Under the pieces are notes generated by a model that saw only the letters and a list, made by a program, of their open reading frames with translations, did no database searches and was not told where the DNA came from. Both the position numbers and the translations under genes were made by a program. From positions 1 to 22,156 of the forward strand of contig NZ_OMWD01000031.1 of assembly GCF_900314695.1 (NCBI RefSeq): a stretch of DNA of 22,156 bases, in the 5' to 3' direction. Positions 1 through 7,931 of the stretch are shown here, piece by piece. How positions within the stretch are numbered: position 1 is the first letter of the stretch; each line of letters begins with the position of its first letter. Source of the stretch: an uncultured Methanobrevibacter sp. Its GTDB lineage: Archaea > Methanobacteriota > Methanobacteria > Methanobacteriales > Methanobacteriaceae.

Positions 1-2
1 AA

Positions 3-113
3 AACACAATAAAATTAATTAAAAAAGACAGTACACCCAATAGTGCAATTCATCCACAACTTGCAGAAGTTGTGGTATTCTTGCATTTTAAAGATAAAGT
101 TAAAATAATTTGA
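3..113 (+). CDS. C-terminal end of an unidentified upstream protein (partial)
   Basis: One frame is open from the window edge to a TGA at 111-113 and gives 36 plausible codons ending in AEVVVFLHFKDKVKII. The hydrophobic-then-charged ending looks like a real protein tail, and the other two forward frames are interrupted by stops. The start lies outside the window, so length and family are unknown and I do not recognise the tail. It is followed at once by the promoter and ribosome binding site of the aldo/keto reductase gene on the same strand. Confidence 0.5.
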   Translation, partial: NTIKLIKKDSTPNSAIHPQLAEVVVFLHFKDKVKII

Positions 114-118
114 AAATG

Positions 119-149
119 TATAAATTATAATATTGATAATTATGGAGAT
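119..149 (+). promoter_or_regulatory. TATA-like box and ribosome binding site of the aldo/keto reductase gene
   Basis: A TATAAATTATA stretch lies at 119-129. A GGAGAT ribosome binding site lies at 144-149, five bases before the ATG at 155. The box is close to the start codon, so an earlier AT-rich box near 100-111 could be used instead. The ribosome binding site fixes the start codon well; the exact box is less certain. Confidence 0.45.
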
Positions 150-154
150 AAAAA

Positions 155-997
155 ATGGATTTCAAAAAATTAAACAATAATGAAAAAATTCCATATATTA
201 GTTTTGGCGTTTTTGATATCAATCCTGAAGACACAAAAAAGGCAGTGCTTGATGCATTGGATGTTGGTTATAGATCATTTGATAATGCGCAGGTTTACTA
301 TAATGAAAAGGAAGTTGGCCAAGCAATCAGAGAATCAGAAATTCCAAGGGATGATTTGTATTTGACCACCAAAGTTTGGGTGAGCAATTTCGGATATGAC
401 AAGACAATAAAGTCAGTAAATAAGTCATTGGAAGATTTGCAAACCGATTATCTTGATTTATTGCTTCTTCATGTACCATTTGGAGATTATTACGGCTCAT
501 ACAGGGCGCTTCAGGATTTGCAAAAGGAAGGAAAAGCACTGTCCATAGGTGTTTCCAATTTTGATCCTGCCCGTTTGTTGGACTTGGACATGCATAATGA
601 CGTCACTCCGCAGGTTAATCAGGTTGAAACATCACCATACTACCAGCAGTATGGAGCAAATGAAATGATGAACCGTTTGGGAGTGGCTCATCAAAGTTGG
701 GGTGCTCTGGGTGATGGAGCAAACAACCTCTTTTCCAATCCTATTCTTGTAGATATTGCCGAAAAATACGGCAAAACCACTGTACAAGTGATTTTCAGAT
801 GTCTTATAGACAGAGGCATTCCTTTTTCATGCAAATCACTTAAACCTCATAGAATGGAGGAAAACATTGACCTTTTTGATTTCAAATTAAATAAAAAGGA
901 AATAGAAAAAATCAGACAATTGGATAGTGGTGAAGATCCATTTGAAGAGTATTTTAGTGCGGAATTGGTTGAAGATTTCTGTTCCGAAATAGTATAG
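155..997 (+). CDS. Aldo/keto reductase family oxidoreductase
   Basis: Predicted cytoplasmic NAD(P)H-dependent reductase of the aldo/keto reductase superfamily (TIM barrel), 280 aa and normal in length. The catalytic tetrad is visible: Asp43 in RSFDNAQVYY, Tyr48, Lys73 in LTTKVWV and His106 in LLLLHVP. GVSNFDP (about residues 132-138) is the usual barrel motif, and a cofactor-phosphate region follows near KSLKPHRMEEN. The start is supported by a GGAGAT site five bases upstream. The substrate cannot be told; relatives reduce short aldehydes, 2,5-diketogluconate or methylglyoxal. It stands alone, convergent with the adhesin gene, with a T-run just after the stop and a perfect hairpin between the two genes. 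Confidence 0.93.
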   Translation: MDFKKLNNNEKIPYISFGVFDINPEDTKKAVLDALDVGYRSFDNAQVYYNEKEVGQAIRESEIPRDDLYLTTKVWVSNFGYDKTIKSVNKSLEDLQTDYLDLLLLHVPFGDYYGSYRALQDLQKEGKALSIGVSNFDPARLLDLDMHNDVTPQVNQVETSPYYQQYGANEMMNRLGVAHQSWGALGDGANNLFSNPILVDIAEKYGKTTVQVIFRCLIDRGIPFSCKSLKPHRMEENIDLFDFKLNKKEIEKIRQLDSGEDPFEEYFSAELVEDFCSEIV

Positions 998-1030
998 CTT
1001 ATTTTTTTGAATTCAGGCAAAAAAGTGTAT

Positions 1031-1065
1031 AGTTAAATAAGTGGAATCATAAAACTTATTTAACT
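1031..1065. terminator. Perfect 12-bp hairpin between convergent genes
   Basis: AGTTAAATAAGT (1031-1042) and ACTTATTTAACT (1054-1065) are exact reverse complements around an 11-base loop. The hairpin sits between the stop codons of the reductase and the convergent adhesin and overlaps the adhesin stop (1056-1058). A run of seven T lies at 1003-1009. A shared two-way terminator or 3'-end stabiliser is the simplest reading. Confidence 0.55.
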
Positions 1066-2720
1066 TTAACTGATGCCTTTTTTGATATTGCGGAAAAATA
1101 TTTATTTCCGTTAAATTTAACAGAATATTTATATGTTTTTTTAGCTTTTAGGATAACTTTAAATGAAGCTATTCCCTTTGAATTTGTTTTTGCTGAATAT
1201 GTCTTTTTGTTGATTGTCATCTTTACGGTTTTTTTGGCAATTGTGTTTTTGAATTGGTCTTTCAGCTGGACTTTGATTATTTTCCTTTTGGATTTCAACT
1301 TCAAAGCTTTTGTCTTTACTGCCAATGTTGGCTTTTGTTTTTTTACTGTAATCTTATAGCTTTTAGAAATTGGGTTGAACCGACTGTCTCCTGGGAATAT
1401 GCAGGAAATTTTATAAGTTCCTATGCTTTTTAAACTGATTTGAAGTTTTGCAGCTCCGTTGCTGTCTGTCTTTTTTTCATAAGTTTTTCCATTAAGTTTA
1501 ATTTGACATATCTTTGAAGGCAACTTATTGTAGTTTTCATCAACAAGTGTAATTTTAAAGTATTTGCCATTGTATAAACAGTACGTTATGAGATTTGATG
1601 CCTGAATTATTGTATCTTTTTTAAAGATAAATGAGTTGTTGATCAGCACATATGATTCGAACTGATAATTAGGCATGAAATCCAATAGTTTTGACCCGTC
1701 ATTCAATGTAAAATTTATTGAATCCGGAAACTCTTCAATGTTTACCCAATTCTGAGGTGATGCATATCCTGCGTCAAAAAGAAGTTTTTGCCTGATGAAT
1801 GAATCGCCGGAGTTGATATTGAAACCCCAATAATTGAATTTAACATAGTCTGAGCTTCCCCAATATGCAGAATCATTGCCTGATGTGTTGTTGGCAAATA
1901 TGCAATATTCCAGACTTCCTTTGATTCCTCTCCAGTAAACTGCAGCCCCATAGGTTCTTGCCGTGTTGTTTGCAAAAATTGATTTTTTAAGCTTTCCGTT
2001 TGAACCGATCCATACAACCGCTCCTCCAAACTGACTTGCCAATGACAAATCTGTTATGGAATTTGTAAAAACAGAATTTGATAAAATTCCATTTGATCCG
2101 ACCCATGCAACTGATCCGCCGGCATGATAGGCCAGATTATCCTTAAATATGCAGTTGCTAACATCATTGTCATTGCCGTTCAATTGGAATGCCCCTCCGG
2201 TATATAGGGCCGTATTGCCTGTAAAAACACAGTTTGCAATGGATACATTGTTTCCTTCGGCAGCTATTGCTCCGCCGTATTGGGCTGAATTTTTTGTGAA
2301 ATTGCAACTGATTACTTTCAGATTGTCTGCATAGCAATAAATCGCTCCTCCCGAACTGGGGTCGAATCTGTCATTTGCAGTGCCGCTTACAAATGCAATG
2401 TTTTCCAGAACAACATTGTCTGCTTTAATATTCAGAATTTGTGTTGTCAGCCTTCCGTTCAATTTGGCGCCGTCTCCGCTTCCCCTGAGTGTGATTGCCT
2501 TATTGATGGTTATCGGTTTTGAATCTCCGGAATATGTTCCCTGCAGAATGATTGTATCAGATTCATTTGCGTTGTCGATTGTAGTTTGTATTGCATCAAA
2601 AGTTTTTTCCATCACTGGAGTATTTGACAGTTCCAAAGTGGAGTTGTCCTGAGCGGATACTGCCGAAATTATAAAAAATGCCAGAAAAATTAGAGAGATT
2701 AATGTCATTTTTGATTTCAT
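1056..2720 (-). CDS. Secreted adhesin-like protein: beta-helix plus Ig-like domains
   Basis: Surface protein of the methanobacterial adhesin-like type, about 554 aa. A Sec signal peptide is clear (MKSKMTLISLIFLAFFIISA, with likely cleavage after AVSA). Residues of roughly 40-310 form a right-handed parallel beta-helix, with repeated GGAI/GGAF turns and repeated N-C-x-F strands (SCNFTKN, NCVFTGN, NCIFKDN). An Ig-like domain follows (about 390-465), then a lysine-rich C-terminal Ig-like module with KKTYSAKTNSKG that recurs in the gene at 11910. I chose the ATG at 2720 because GGTGA sits six bases before it; two in-frame GTG codons at 2732 and 2729 overlap that site. A TATA box lies at 2761-2774. 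Likely role: attachment or cell-wall interaction; the ligand is unknown. Confidence 0.88.
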   Translation of the reverse strand: MKSKMTLISLIFLAFFIISAVSAQDNSTLELSNTPVMEKTFDAIQTTIDNANESDTIILQGTYSGDSKPITINKAITLRGSGDGAKLNGRLTTQILNIKADNVVLENIAFVSGTANDRFDPSSGGAIYCYADNLKVISCNFTKNSAQYGGAIAAEGNNVSIANCVFTGNTALYTGGAFQLNGNDNDVSNCIFKDNLAYHAGGSVAWVGSNGILSNSVFTNSITDLSLASQFGGAVVWIGSNGKLKKSIFANNTARTYGAAVYWRGIKGSLEYCIFANNTSGNDSAYWGSSDYVKFNYWGFNINSGDSFIRQKLLFDAGYASPQNWVNIEEFPDSINFTLNDGSKLLDFMPNYQFESYVLINNSFIFKKDTIIQASNLITYCLYNGKYFKITLVDENYNKLPSKICQIKLNGKTYEKKTDSNGAAKLQISLKSIGTYKISCIFPGDSRFNPISKSYKITVKKQKPTLAVKTKALKLKSKRKIIKVQLKDQFKNTIAKKTVKMTINKKTYSAKTNSKGIASFKVILKAKKTYKYSVKFNGNKYFSAISKKASVKVK

Positions 2721-2760
2721 TTTTTTCACCACGATATGTAAAATTATATTCTTCGATTGA

Positions 2761-2774
2761 ATATAAATATATAT
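2761..2774 (-). promoter_or_regulatory. TATA box of the adhesin gene
   Basis: On the minus strand the stretch reads ATATATATTTATAT, a strong archaeal TATA element. It is centred about 48 bases before the ATG at 2720, which puts transcription start near 2742 with a short leader holding the GGTGA site. The gene therefore probably has its own promoter, separate from the upstream radical SAM gene. Confidence 0.5.
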
Positions 2775-2814
2775 GCATCAAATCGTGATTTTCTAAAAAT
2801 GAATGTTTCGATTA

Positions 2815-4248
2815 TTATTTGCCCTTATTGACGTTTGTTTTATTGTAATCGGTATTTCCGTTGGTCTGCTTTTTGAGTATTGTTTTTGAAACACTTAAAA
2901 TGGTTTTTAAAAGAACAAATCCGTCCTGTGAAACCTGTCGGATAAGATATGTCGGACGCAAATAGAACTTAAGAAAAGCCTTCTTTTGGATGCTTCTAAG
3001 CTCTTTGCTTGTGCAGTCAACAGTTTCCAGCACAGGATTTAAAAGGGTGTACTTGGACCAGTCCGTAATGCTTATCAGATTCTTCTTGAATGTTTCGTTA
3101 TAAAATCTGGTTCCGGGATATGGTGTGGCCAGACTGTAGAGGGCATAATTCGGATTCAGCTTTTTAACATAGTCGATTGTCCTTTGAATGCTTGAACGGG
3201 TATCTTCAGGCATTCCGATTACGCATGAAGCTATGGTTCTGATTCCTACTTTTCGGGCAAGCTTAAATGCATTCTCGGTTTTGGCGACTGTGATGTTCTT
3301 GTTCATATTATCAAGTGTTTGCTGGTCTGCACTTTCAACGCCTATGAAAATGGTAATGCAGCCTGCATCCTTCATGGTTTGCAAAAGTTCCTCATCCAGG
3401 GTATCCACCCTTGAGGTGCAGCCCCACCAGAACTTAAGGTTTCGCCTTTTTATTTCACGGCAGAAGTCATAGACGAACCTTTTGTTTAATGTGAATGTAT
3501 CGTCCATAAATGCGATTGTGTCTATGTTTTCCTCCAGAAGCCTCATCTGGATTTCATCAACGACATTGGAATATGACCTTCTCCTTAATTTGTTTCCGTG
3601 AAGTGCAGCTGATGAGCAGAATGAGCACTGCATAGGACATCCCCTTGTAGTGATTATAGTTGCAACATTGGTTGTGATATTGAGGATTCTGTATTTTTCC
3701 ATTGGAAATAGGTGGAATGCCGGAAACGGCAGTTCATCCAGATTCTGTATGACCGGCCGGTCAGGAGTCAATACCAATGAACCGTCATTTTCATCGTGAA
3801 ATGCCAATCCAGGGACTGCTTTCAAATCGCCATGCTTTTCGATTGTCTGGACAAGTTCCAATAGGGTGTATTCCCCTTCTCCCCTTACAACAACATCAAC
3901 GCTTTCTTCCTCAAGAACGCTTTTGTATTCAAAGGTAGGGTGATATCCTCCCAATACCACAACTGTATCCGGTTTTACCTGCTTTATCTTATCGGCAGAA
4001 TCCAGTGCAACTCCTATGGTAGGTGTCAATGCGCTGATTGATACTATATCAGGGTCTCTTTTTAAAATTTCCTCGCCTATTTCATCATAGGTCAGCTCAA
4101 GAGCACTGGCATCCATGACATCAACGTCATATCCGTTTTTCTCAAGGACCGCTGCCATATATCCGATTCCAAGAGATGGGGCTACAACACCTAAAAACTT
4201 GTATTTTGAGTTTGTTTGGGGAGGATTAATAAATGTTATTTTCATCAT
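2815..4248 (-). CDS. B12-binding domain radical SAM protein
   Basis: 477-aa enzyme with an N-terminal cobalamin-binding Rossmann domain (residues about 2-150, with SISALTPTIGVALD and VVLGGYHPTF) followed by a radical SAM core. The 4Fe-4S motif CxxxCxxC is Cys204, Cys208 and Cys211 in RGCPMQCSFC. Later core motifs are FMDDTFTLN, GVESADQQTLDNMNK and CVIGMPEDTRSSI. The B12 domain lacks the DxHxxG histidine loop (MDASALELT stands in its place), as in BchE-like members. Such enzymes do methylations, cyclisations or rearrangements on lipids, cofactors or natural products; the substrate here is not evident. Two ATGs in tandem (4248 and 4245) could both start it. The neighbouring adhesin has its own promoter, so a functional link is not implied. 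Confidence 0.9.
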   Translation of the reverse strand: MMKITFINPPQTNSKYKFLGVVAPSLGIGYMAAVLEKNGYDVDVMDASALELTYDEIGEEILKRDPDIVSISALTPTIGVALDSADKIKQVKPDTVVVLGGYHPTFEYKSVLEEESVDVVVRGEGEYTLLELVQTIEKHGDLKAVPGLAFHDENDGSLVLTPDRPVIQNLDELPFPAFHLFPMEKYRILNITTNVATIITTRGCPMQCSFCSSAALHGNKLRRRSYSNVVDEIQMRLLEENIDTIAFMDDTFTLNKRFVYDFCREIKRRNLKFWWGCTSRVDTLDEELLQTMKDAGCITIFIGVESADQQTLDNMNKNITVAKTENAFKLARKVGIRTIASCVIGMPEDTRSSIQRTIDYVKKLNPNYALYSLATPYPGTRFYNETFKKNLISITDWSKYTLLNPVLETVDCTSKELRSIQKKAFLKFYLRPTYLIRQVSQDGFVLLKTILSVSKTILKKQTNGNTDYNKTNVNKGK

Positions 4249-4295
4249 ATCACTTTTTTTTTAAAAGTTTTCAAGTTATTTAAAATAAAGTTTTC

Positions 4296-4307
4296 TATAT
4301 ATTTAAA
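4296..4307 (-). promoter_or_regulatory. TATA box of the radical SAM gene
   Basis: The minus strand reads TTTAAATATATA, centred about 53 bases before the ATG at 4248. This predicts a transcript start near 4275 and a leader of about 27 bases carrying GTGAT just before the start codon. Confidence 0.5.
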
Positions 4308-4426
4308 CTTTTTGAATACAATCCAATTATATGTATGTTGAATTTCATGTTAATGTTTTTTGTGAAGGGAAAAATAGTTAAAATGGCAAATGTAAAGTAA
4401 ATATTATATTAAAAGGATTTGTGATT

Positions 4427-5071
4427 ATGTTTGAAAACAATACCAAAACAAGAATGTATGCATATCTGATGGGAATATTCTGTGCTTCAATAATAGTTTC
4501 CAATATATTGGCTACCAAAACATTGGAATTTGAATTTATAGCTCTGCCATGTTCAATATTGACGTTTCCAGTATTGTTCATAGTAAATGATATTCTTTCT
4601 GAAATTTACGGCTATAAAATGACTCGGGATGTTATCTACCTTGGTTTCATAATCAATATTATTGCAATTGCCCTGTATCATATTGCAATGGCATTTCCTT
4701 CAAGCAGCCCAAATGCACCTGCATTTGCAATGCTTCTCTCAACAACTCCACGGCTATTCATTGCAGGGCTCATTTCATATATGCTTGGAAATATACTGAA
4801 TTCAAAAGTTTTGGTTAAGTTAAAAGAGAGATACAATGACCAGCTCTTTGTACGCTGCATGCTCAGCACTGCAATAGGTGAAACTGTTGATTCCATTATT
4901 TTCATCTCAATTTCGTTTGTCGGCGTTTTACCGAATGATTTGATATTGACAATGATTTGCTGTCAGATAGTGTTTAAGGTTCTATATGAACTCTTGGCAT
5001 ATCCAGTAACCAGAAAAGTAATCATGTATATAAGAACTTTGGACGATGGGGAATTGAAAGGCCAAATCTAA
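4427..5071 (+). CDS. Queuosine precursor transporter, YhhQ family
   Basis: Integral membrane protein of about 214 aa, matching the YhhQ/DUF165 (VUT) family of queuosine-precursor transporters. It has about six hydrophobic segments and the family hallmark FIVNDILSEIYGYKMTRDV near residues 45-65, plus IGETVDSIIFI and the C-terminal VYELLAYPVT-type segment (here KVLYELLAYPVTRKV). In bacteria YhhQ imports preQ0 or preQ1. In an archaeon the natural use would be feeding archaeosine synthesis in tRNA, which is inference. AAAAGGA at 4411-4417 is 9 bases from the ATG at 4427 and only 3 from an in-frame GTG at 4421, so ATG is preferred. It is divergent from the radical SAM gene. Confidence 0.88.
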   Translation: MFENNTKTRMYAYLMGIFCASIIVSNILATKTLEFEFIALPCSILTFPVLFIVNDILSEIYGYKMTRDVIYLGFIINIIAIALYHIAMAFPSSSPNAPAFAMLLSTTPRLFIAGLISYMLGNILNSKVLVKLKERYNDQLFVRCMLSTAIGETVDSIIFISISFVGVLPNDLILTMICCQIVFKVLYELLAYPVTRKVIMYIRTLDDGELKGQI

Positions 5072-5100
5072 TGCTTTGATTTAATATTGGGAAGTTAGGC

Positions 5101-5113
5101 TCATATATTAAAT
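5101..5113 (+). promoter_or_regulatory. TATA box implying a near-leaderless mRNA
   Basis: TCATATATTAAAT lies with its centre about 30 bases before the ATG at 5137. No purine-rich ribosome binding site lies before that ATG or the next in-frame ATG at 5146. An archaeal transcript would start at about 5132-5134, so this gene is likely leaderless or nearly so. Confidence 0.4.
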
Positions 5114-5136
5114 ATCTGTAAAAATAATATATTACT

Positions 5137-5562
5137 ATGAATTTCATGAACAACAGTGCCAACATCAAACAGTTTCAACTGATTAGATATATTAATGAAA
5201 ACTGCATCGACGACCATGTGATATCAAAAATTTCAATCGTGCTTCGCCGTGATAAAATTGAAGCCCCTTACTATATGATCACCAAAATCAAAATGTCTTC
5301 ATGCATCGACAGGCAGGATAATGGTCTTATTCATGCAATGGATATGCTTAGCCATCACAGGAGGCATAACCTTACTGAAGACAAATACAATGAAATCAAA
5401 TCATTGATTGTCGATGCATCCGATGATGACAATCAGGTTAAGGTCATTGAAAAGGAAAATCAGATTAAGGTGATTTTGATGTCTAAAGATGACGACGAAT
5501 TCAGGAATCTTTTTGAAAGCTACTCTGAACTTTTTGAAAAAATAGATAATCTCGTTGATTAA
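5137..5562 (+). CDS. Hypothetical acidic protein, 141 aa
   Basis: I do not recognise a family. The protein is soluble-looking, with no signal peptide or membrane segment. The N-terminal half is mixed and contains a basic patch HHRRHN near residue 75. The C-terminal part is very acidic (VDASDDDNQ, SKDDDEF) and ends in a probable amphipathic helix, FESYSELFEKIDNLVD. Codon use fits its neighbours. It lies 65 bases after the transporter gene on the same strand but has its own TATA box and no ribosome binding site, so it is probably separately transcribed. A small hairpin with a T-run follows it. Confidence 0.75.
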   Translation: MNFMNNSANIKQFQLIRYINENCIDDHVISKISIVLRRDKIEAPYYMITKIKMSSCIDRQDNGLIHAMDMLSHHRRHNLTEDKYNEIKSLIVDASDDDNQVKVIEKENQIKVILMSKDDDEFRNLFESYSELFEKIDNLVD

Positions 5563-5587
5563 TTCATTATTGGTATTTTTAATGTAG

Positions 5588-5615
5588 CCGATTTAATCGG
5601 TTCATTTCTTTTTTT
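5588..5615 (+). terminator. Hairpin with T-run after the 141-aa gene
   Basis: CCGAT (5588-5592) and ATCGG (5596-5600) form a short stem around TTA. A T-rich stretch ending in a run of T (5608-5615) follows. It lies in the 67-base gap between convergent genes and fits a terminator for the plus-strand gene. Confidence 0.5.
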
Positions 5616-5629
5616 AATGCATTGGATAT

Positions 5630-6340
5630 TCAGGTATTTTCATTGATGAATCTGATTATTGCATCTGCAGTCTGGTTCTGCTGGCTTTCAGGAGTGATGT
5701 TTGCTGGATTGTCTCCGGATTGGACTCCATAATATCCGAACTGGGCATGGTTTCCCCCATTGATTATTATTTCTGTGAAATTGTTTTTCACAAGTGCTTT
5801 GGCCTGATTATAGCTTGTCAAATTGATGACTCCATCATTTGTGCCTCTAATTGACAGTACTGGTACATGTATTTCCTTTGGCAGGTGGGATGAGAGATAT
5901 ATCAGGCCGCTTATGTTGTTTGATGTGCTGTTTACATATGATCCGGCCATTGCGCCACCTAATGAGTGGCCTGCCATGAAATAATGTTGGTAGCTTGAAT
6001 TCTTGATAATATCATCGGCGCTGTTTGTTCCAAAGAATGCCAGATTGAATGGCATCTCGACAAGATAGCAGTCAATTCCCTTGCTGGCAAGATTCGTGAA
6101 AAGCGGCAGATATGATGTATATTCCACTTTGGCTCCAGGATAGAATATGATTGTGGTGTTGTTTCCGTATCCGTCCAAAAATAGTCCTTTGGAGATTTTA
6201 CTAACATTGACATCATCCGTTCCGTTCAGATAATCTGTTGCGGTCTTTTCAGCATGGTAATAGAATTGGGCATATACAAAAAAGCCTCCAACGAATACGA
6301 TAAGAAACAGGATAATGCCTATTTTAATTATTTTGTTCAT
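5630..6340 (-). CDS. Membrane-anchored alpha/beta hydrolase
   Basis: 236-aa alpha/beta-hydrolase with an uncleaved-looking N-terminal membrane segment (about residues 5-25, IGIILFLIVFVGGFFVYA), so the catalytic domain probably faces outside. The nucleophile elbow GHSLGG places Ser126. The probable acid is Asp169 in RGTNDGV and the probable base is His198 in GGNHAQFG. FYPGAKVEYTSY (about 66-77) fits the oxyanion strand. The set matches the dienelactone-hydrolase-like alpha/beta-hydrolase group; the substrate is unknown, with esterase or lipase activity possible. AAGGAGA about seven bases before the ATG supports the start. It is transcribed away from the small membrane-protein gene at 6480. Confidence 0.87.
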   Translation of the reverse strand: MNKIIKIGIILFLIVFVGGFFVYAQFYYHAEKTATDYLNGTDDVNVSKISKGLFLDGYGNNTTIIFYPGAKVEYTSYLPLFTNLASKGIDCYLVEMPFNLAFFGTNSADDIIKNSSYQHYFMAGHSLGGAMAGSYVNSTSNNISGLIYLSSHLPKEIHVPVLSIRGTNDGVINLTSYNQAKALVKNNFTEIIINGGNHAQFGYYGVQSGDNPANITPESQQNQTADAIIRFINENT

Positions 6341-6479
6341 GAAAAATCTCCTTAATTCCTGTAATATATATTTGCCGATGTTCCTATTTAAAATATTAGT
6401 TGGATTTAAAAATACTAAACGAAAGTATTTAATATTTCAAAATCATAGACAATATTAAAACTTTTTTAAGGGTTGGAAT

Positions 6480-6860
6480 ATGAAACTGAAACTGGCGATA
6501 ATATATGGGGCATTGATATGGCTATTGATTCATGTTATTCAAGGCATTTTCAAACCTATTTTCAATTACAATCTTCCATATTTCAATATGTTATTTACAA
6601 TAATATCCATTGTTGTAACCGGATTTTTCGGAATTCTCTACATCAGAAATATCAATAAAAATGAAGTGGATGAGGGCATTCTTGCAGGAATCGTATTCGG
6701 TGTAGTCTATTTGATATTGGATTTTGTATGTTTAATTTTATTCCCCGAAAGATTTTTAATTCCTGACTATCCTTTGAATGTTGCTTCAATGATTGTAATA
6801 AACCTGCTTTTAACAACATTTCTGGGATATCTTGCCCAGATGGATATCAATTTGAAATAG
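6480..6860 (+). CDS. Small four-helix membrane protein, unknown function
   Basis: 126-aa protein that is almost all membrane. Four hydrophobic segments are visible at about residues 5-24, 34-54, 67-88 and 101-121, with charged turns between them (RNINKNEVDEG). I do not recognise a family and see no catalytic motif. GGGTTGGA ends just before the ATG at 6480, a usable ribosome binding site. It is divergent from the hydrolase gene and convergent with the acetyltransferase gene. Confidence 0.75.
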   Translation: MKLKLAIIYGALIWLLIHVIQGIFKPIFNYNLPYFNMLFTIISIVVTGFFGILYIRNINKNEVDEGILAGIVFGVVYLILDFVCLILFPERFLIPDYPLNVASMIVINLLLTTFLGYLAQMDINLK

Positions 6861-6978
6861 CTATAGACATGATTTGACATCCATTTTTGCTTAATGCTTA
6901 TTTTCATTTTTATTACAATATAAAAAATAGTGTTGGAAAAATAGTATTCATTTAAAATATCTGTTAAGATAGCTAAAA

Positions 6979-7515
6979 TTACAGATTCACGACTGAAAAA
7001 TCTTTCAGGAGTCTTTCATAGAGATGAAATGTTTGCAGGCCTACAGATTCATTAAAGGCCTTCAATGAATCGACATATTTAAATCCCCATTTTTCAAATA
7101 CTTTCAAAGCACCGACATTTCCGTCAATGACATCAATTCTGATCGTTTTTTTATTATTTTTCTTAGCTTCTTTTAAAATATAATCAAAAATATCCTTTCC
7201 CATTCCTTTTCCAATGGATCCAACGGCAAATGTATGGATTACAACAATTTCTTCCAATTTGGCATTTACATGCCACTTGACATTGCTGTAGTCGTGGCCA
7301 AATTCATTGTTTAAAACTGCACATGCAGCTATAGACCCTTTGGAGTTAACATACAATTCCCCTTTCAGAATCGAATCTTCAATATATTCCAGATTCGGAT
7401 ATGATTCGCTCCATTTTGGCATGAATTCGCGGCCTTTAATGTCTGAAATAATTTTTTGGTAAAATTTTAAAATCTCGCATGATTCATTCATATGCGCTTT
7501 TCTTAATGTATTCAT
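6979..7515 (-). CDS. GNAT family N-acetyltransferase
   Basis: 178-aa acyl-CoA-dependent transferase of the GNAT fold. The acetyl-CoA pyrophosphate loop is visible as VGSIGKGMGKDIF (residues about 98-110), preceded by the strand EEIVVIHTFAV. It is followed by the motif-B part DVIDGNVGALKVFEKWGFKYV (about 128-148), where N-x-x-A-x-x-x-F-E-K-x-G-F is typical of small-molecule or protein acetyltransferases. GGTTGAT immediately precedes the ATG. The acceptor cannot be predicted. It lies just downstream of the 55-aa membrane-protein gene on the same strand (50-base gap), so the two may be cotranscribed. Confidence 0.88.
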   Translation of the reverse strand: MNTLRKAHMNESCEILKFYQKIISDIKGREFMPKWSESYPNLEYIEDSILKGELYVNSKGSIAACAVLNNEFGHDYSNVKWHVNAKLEEIVVIHTFAVGSIGKGMGKDIFDYILKEAKKNNKKTIRIDVIDGNVGALKVFEKWGFKYVDSLKAFNESVGLQTFHLYERLLKDFSVVNL

Positions 7516-7565
7516 ATCAACCAGTTATTATAAAAAGAGTGTATAAATTGCCATTTAATCGCGTA

Positions 7566-7733
7566 TTATTCTTCATTCTTGTTTCTGGCTTGGATTGTCT
7601 TGTAGACTCCATAGATGAACAGTCCAATTCCTACAAGGCTTGGGGCTGAAAATTTGTGCTGCATGATGGATGCCACTACAGAAATTATAAGACAAATGAT
7701 TCCTCCAATCAGATATTCATATGCTTCAGCCAT
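7566..7733 (-). CDS. Small membrane protein, 55 aa
   Basis: A short gene with clear signals. GGGAGG (7741-7746) sits seven bases before an ATG at 7733, and a TATA-like stretch lies further upstream around 7761-7788. The product starts MAEAYEYLIGGIICLIISVV and ends KTIQARNKNEE. It has two hydrophobic segments (about residues 8-23 and 32-46) and a short charged tail, so it is probably a two-helix inner membrane protein. No family is recognised. It precedes the acetyltransferase gene on the same strand. Confidence 0.72.
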   Translation of the reverse strand: MAEAYEYLIGGIICLIISVVASIMQHKFSAPSLVGIGLFIYGVYKTIQARNKNEE

Positions 7734-7760
7734 TTTTTTGCCTCCCTTAATCTGTAAAGA

Positions 7761-7788
7761 AATATATATTTTTAATAATATTTAAATG
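7761..7788 (-). promoter_or_regulatory. Promoter region of the 55-aa membrane protein gene
   Basis: The minus strand holds two overlapping TATA-like stretches, TTTAAATATTA (about 7778-7788) and AATATATATT (7761-7770). The farther one gives a start near 7757 and leaves the GGGAGG site in the leader; which is used is not decided. Confidence 0.35.
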
Positions 7789-7931
7789 ATTGTTCAAAAT
7801 TTTTTTCATTATTTAAATAAGGGATTAATAATATTTTAACATTTCATAATCCGACAAATATTGACACAATTTATATCAATAGTAGTTTTATGAATTTTCA
7901 AAATTAATTAGAAAAATATTCTTATTTTTTT

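Noticed and set aside
54..75. Perfect 9-bp hairpin CCACAACTT-GCAG-AAGTTGTGG near the left edge
   Set aside because: It lies inside the last codons of the upstream reading frame and is not followed directly by a T-run, so it is not a convincing terminator.
1742..2652. Long frames opposite or shifted within the adhesin gene
   Set aside because: They are shadows of a repetitive coding region, with no ribosome binding sites and no recognisable domains.
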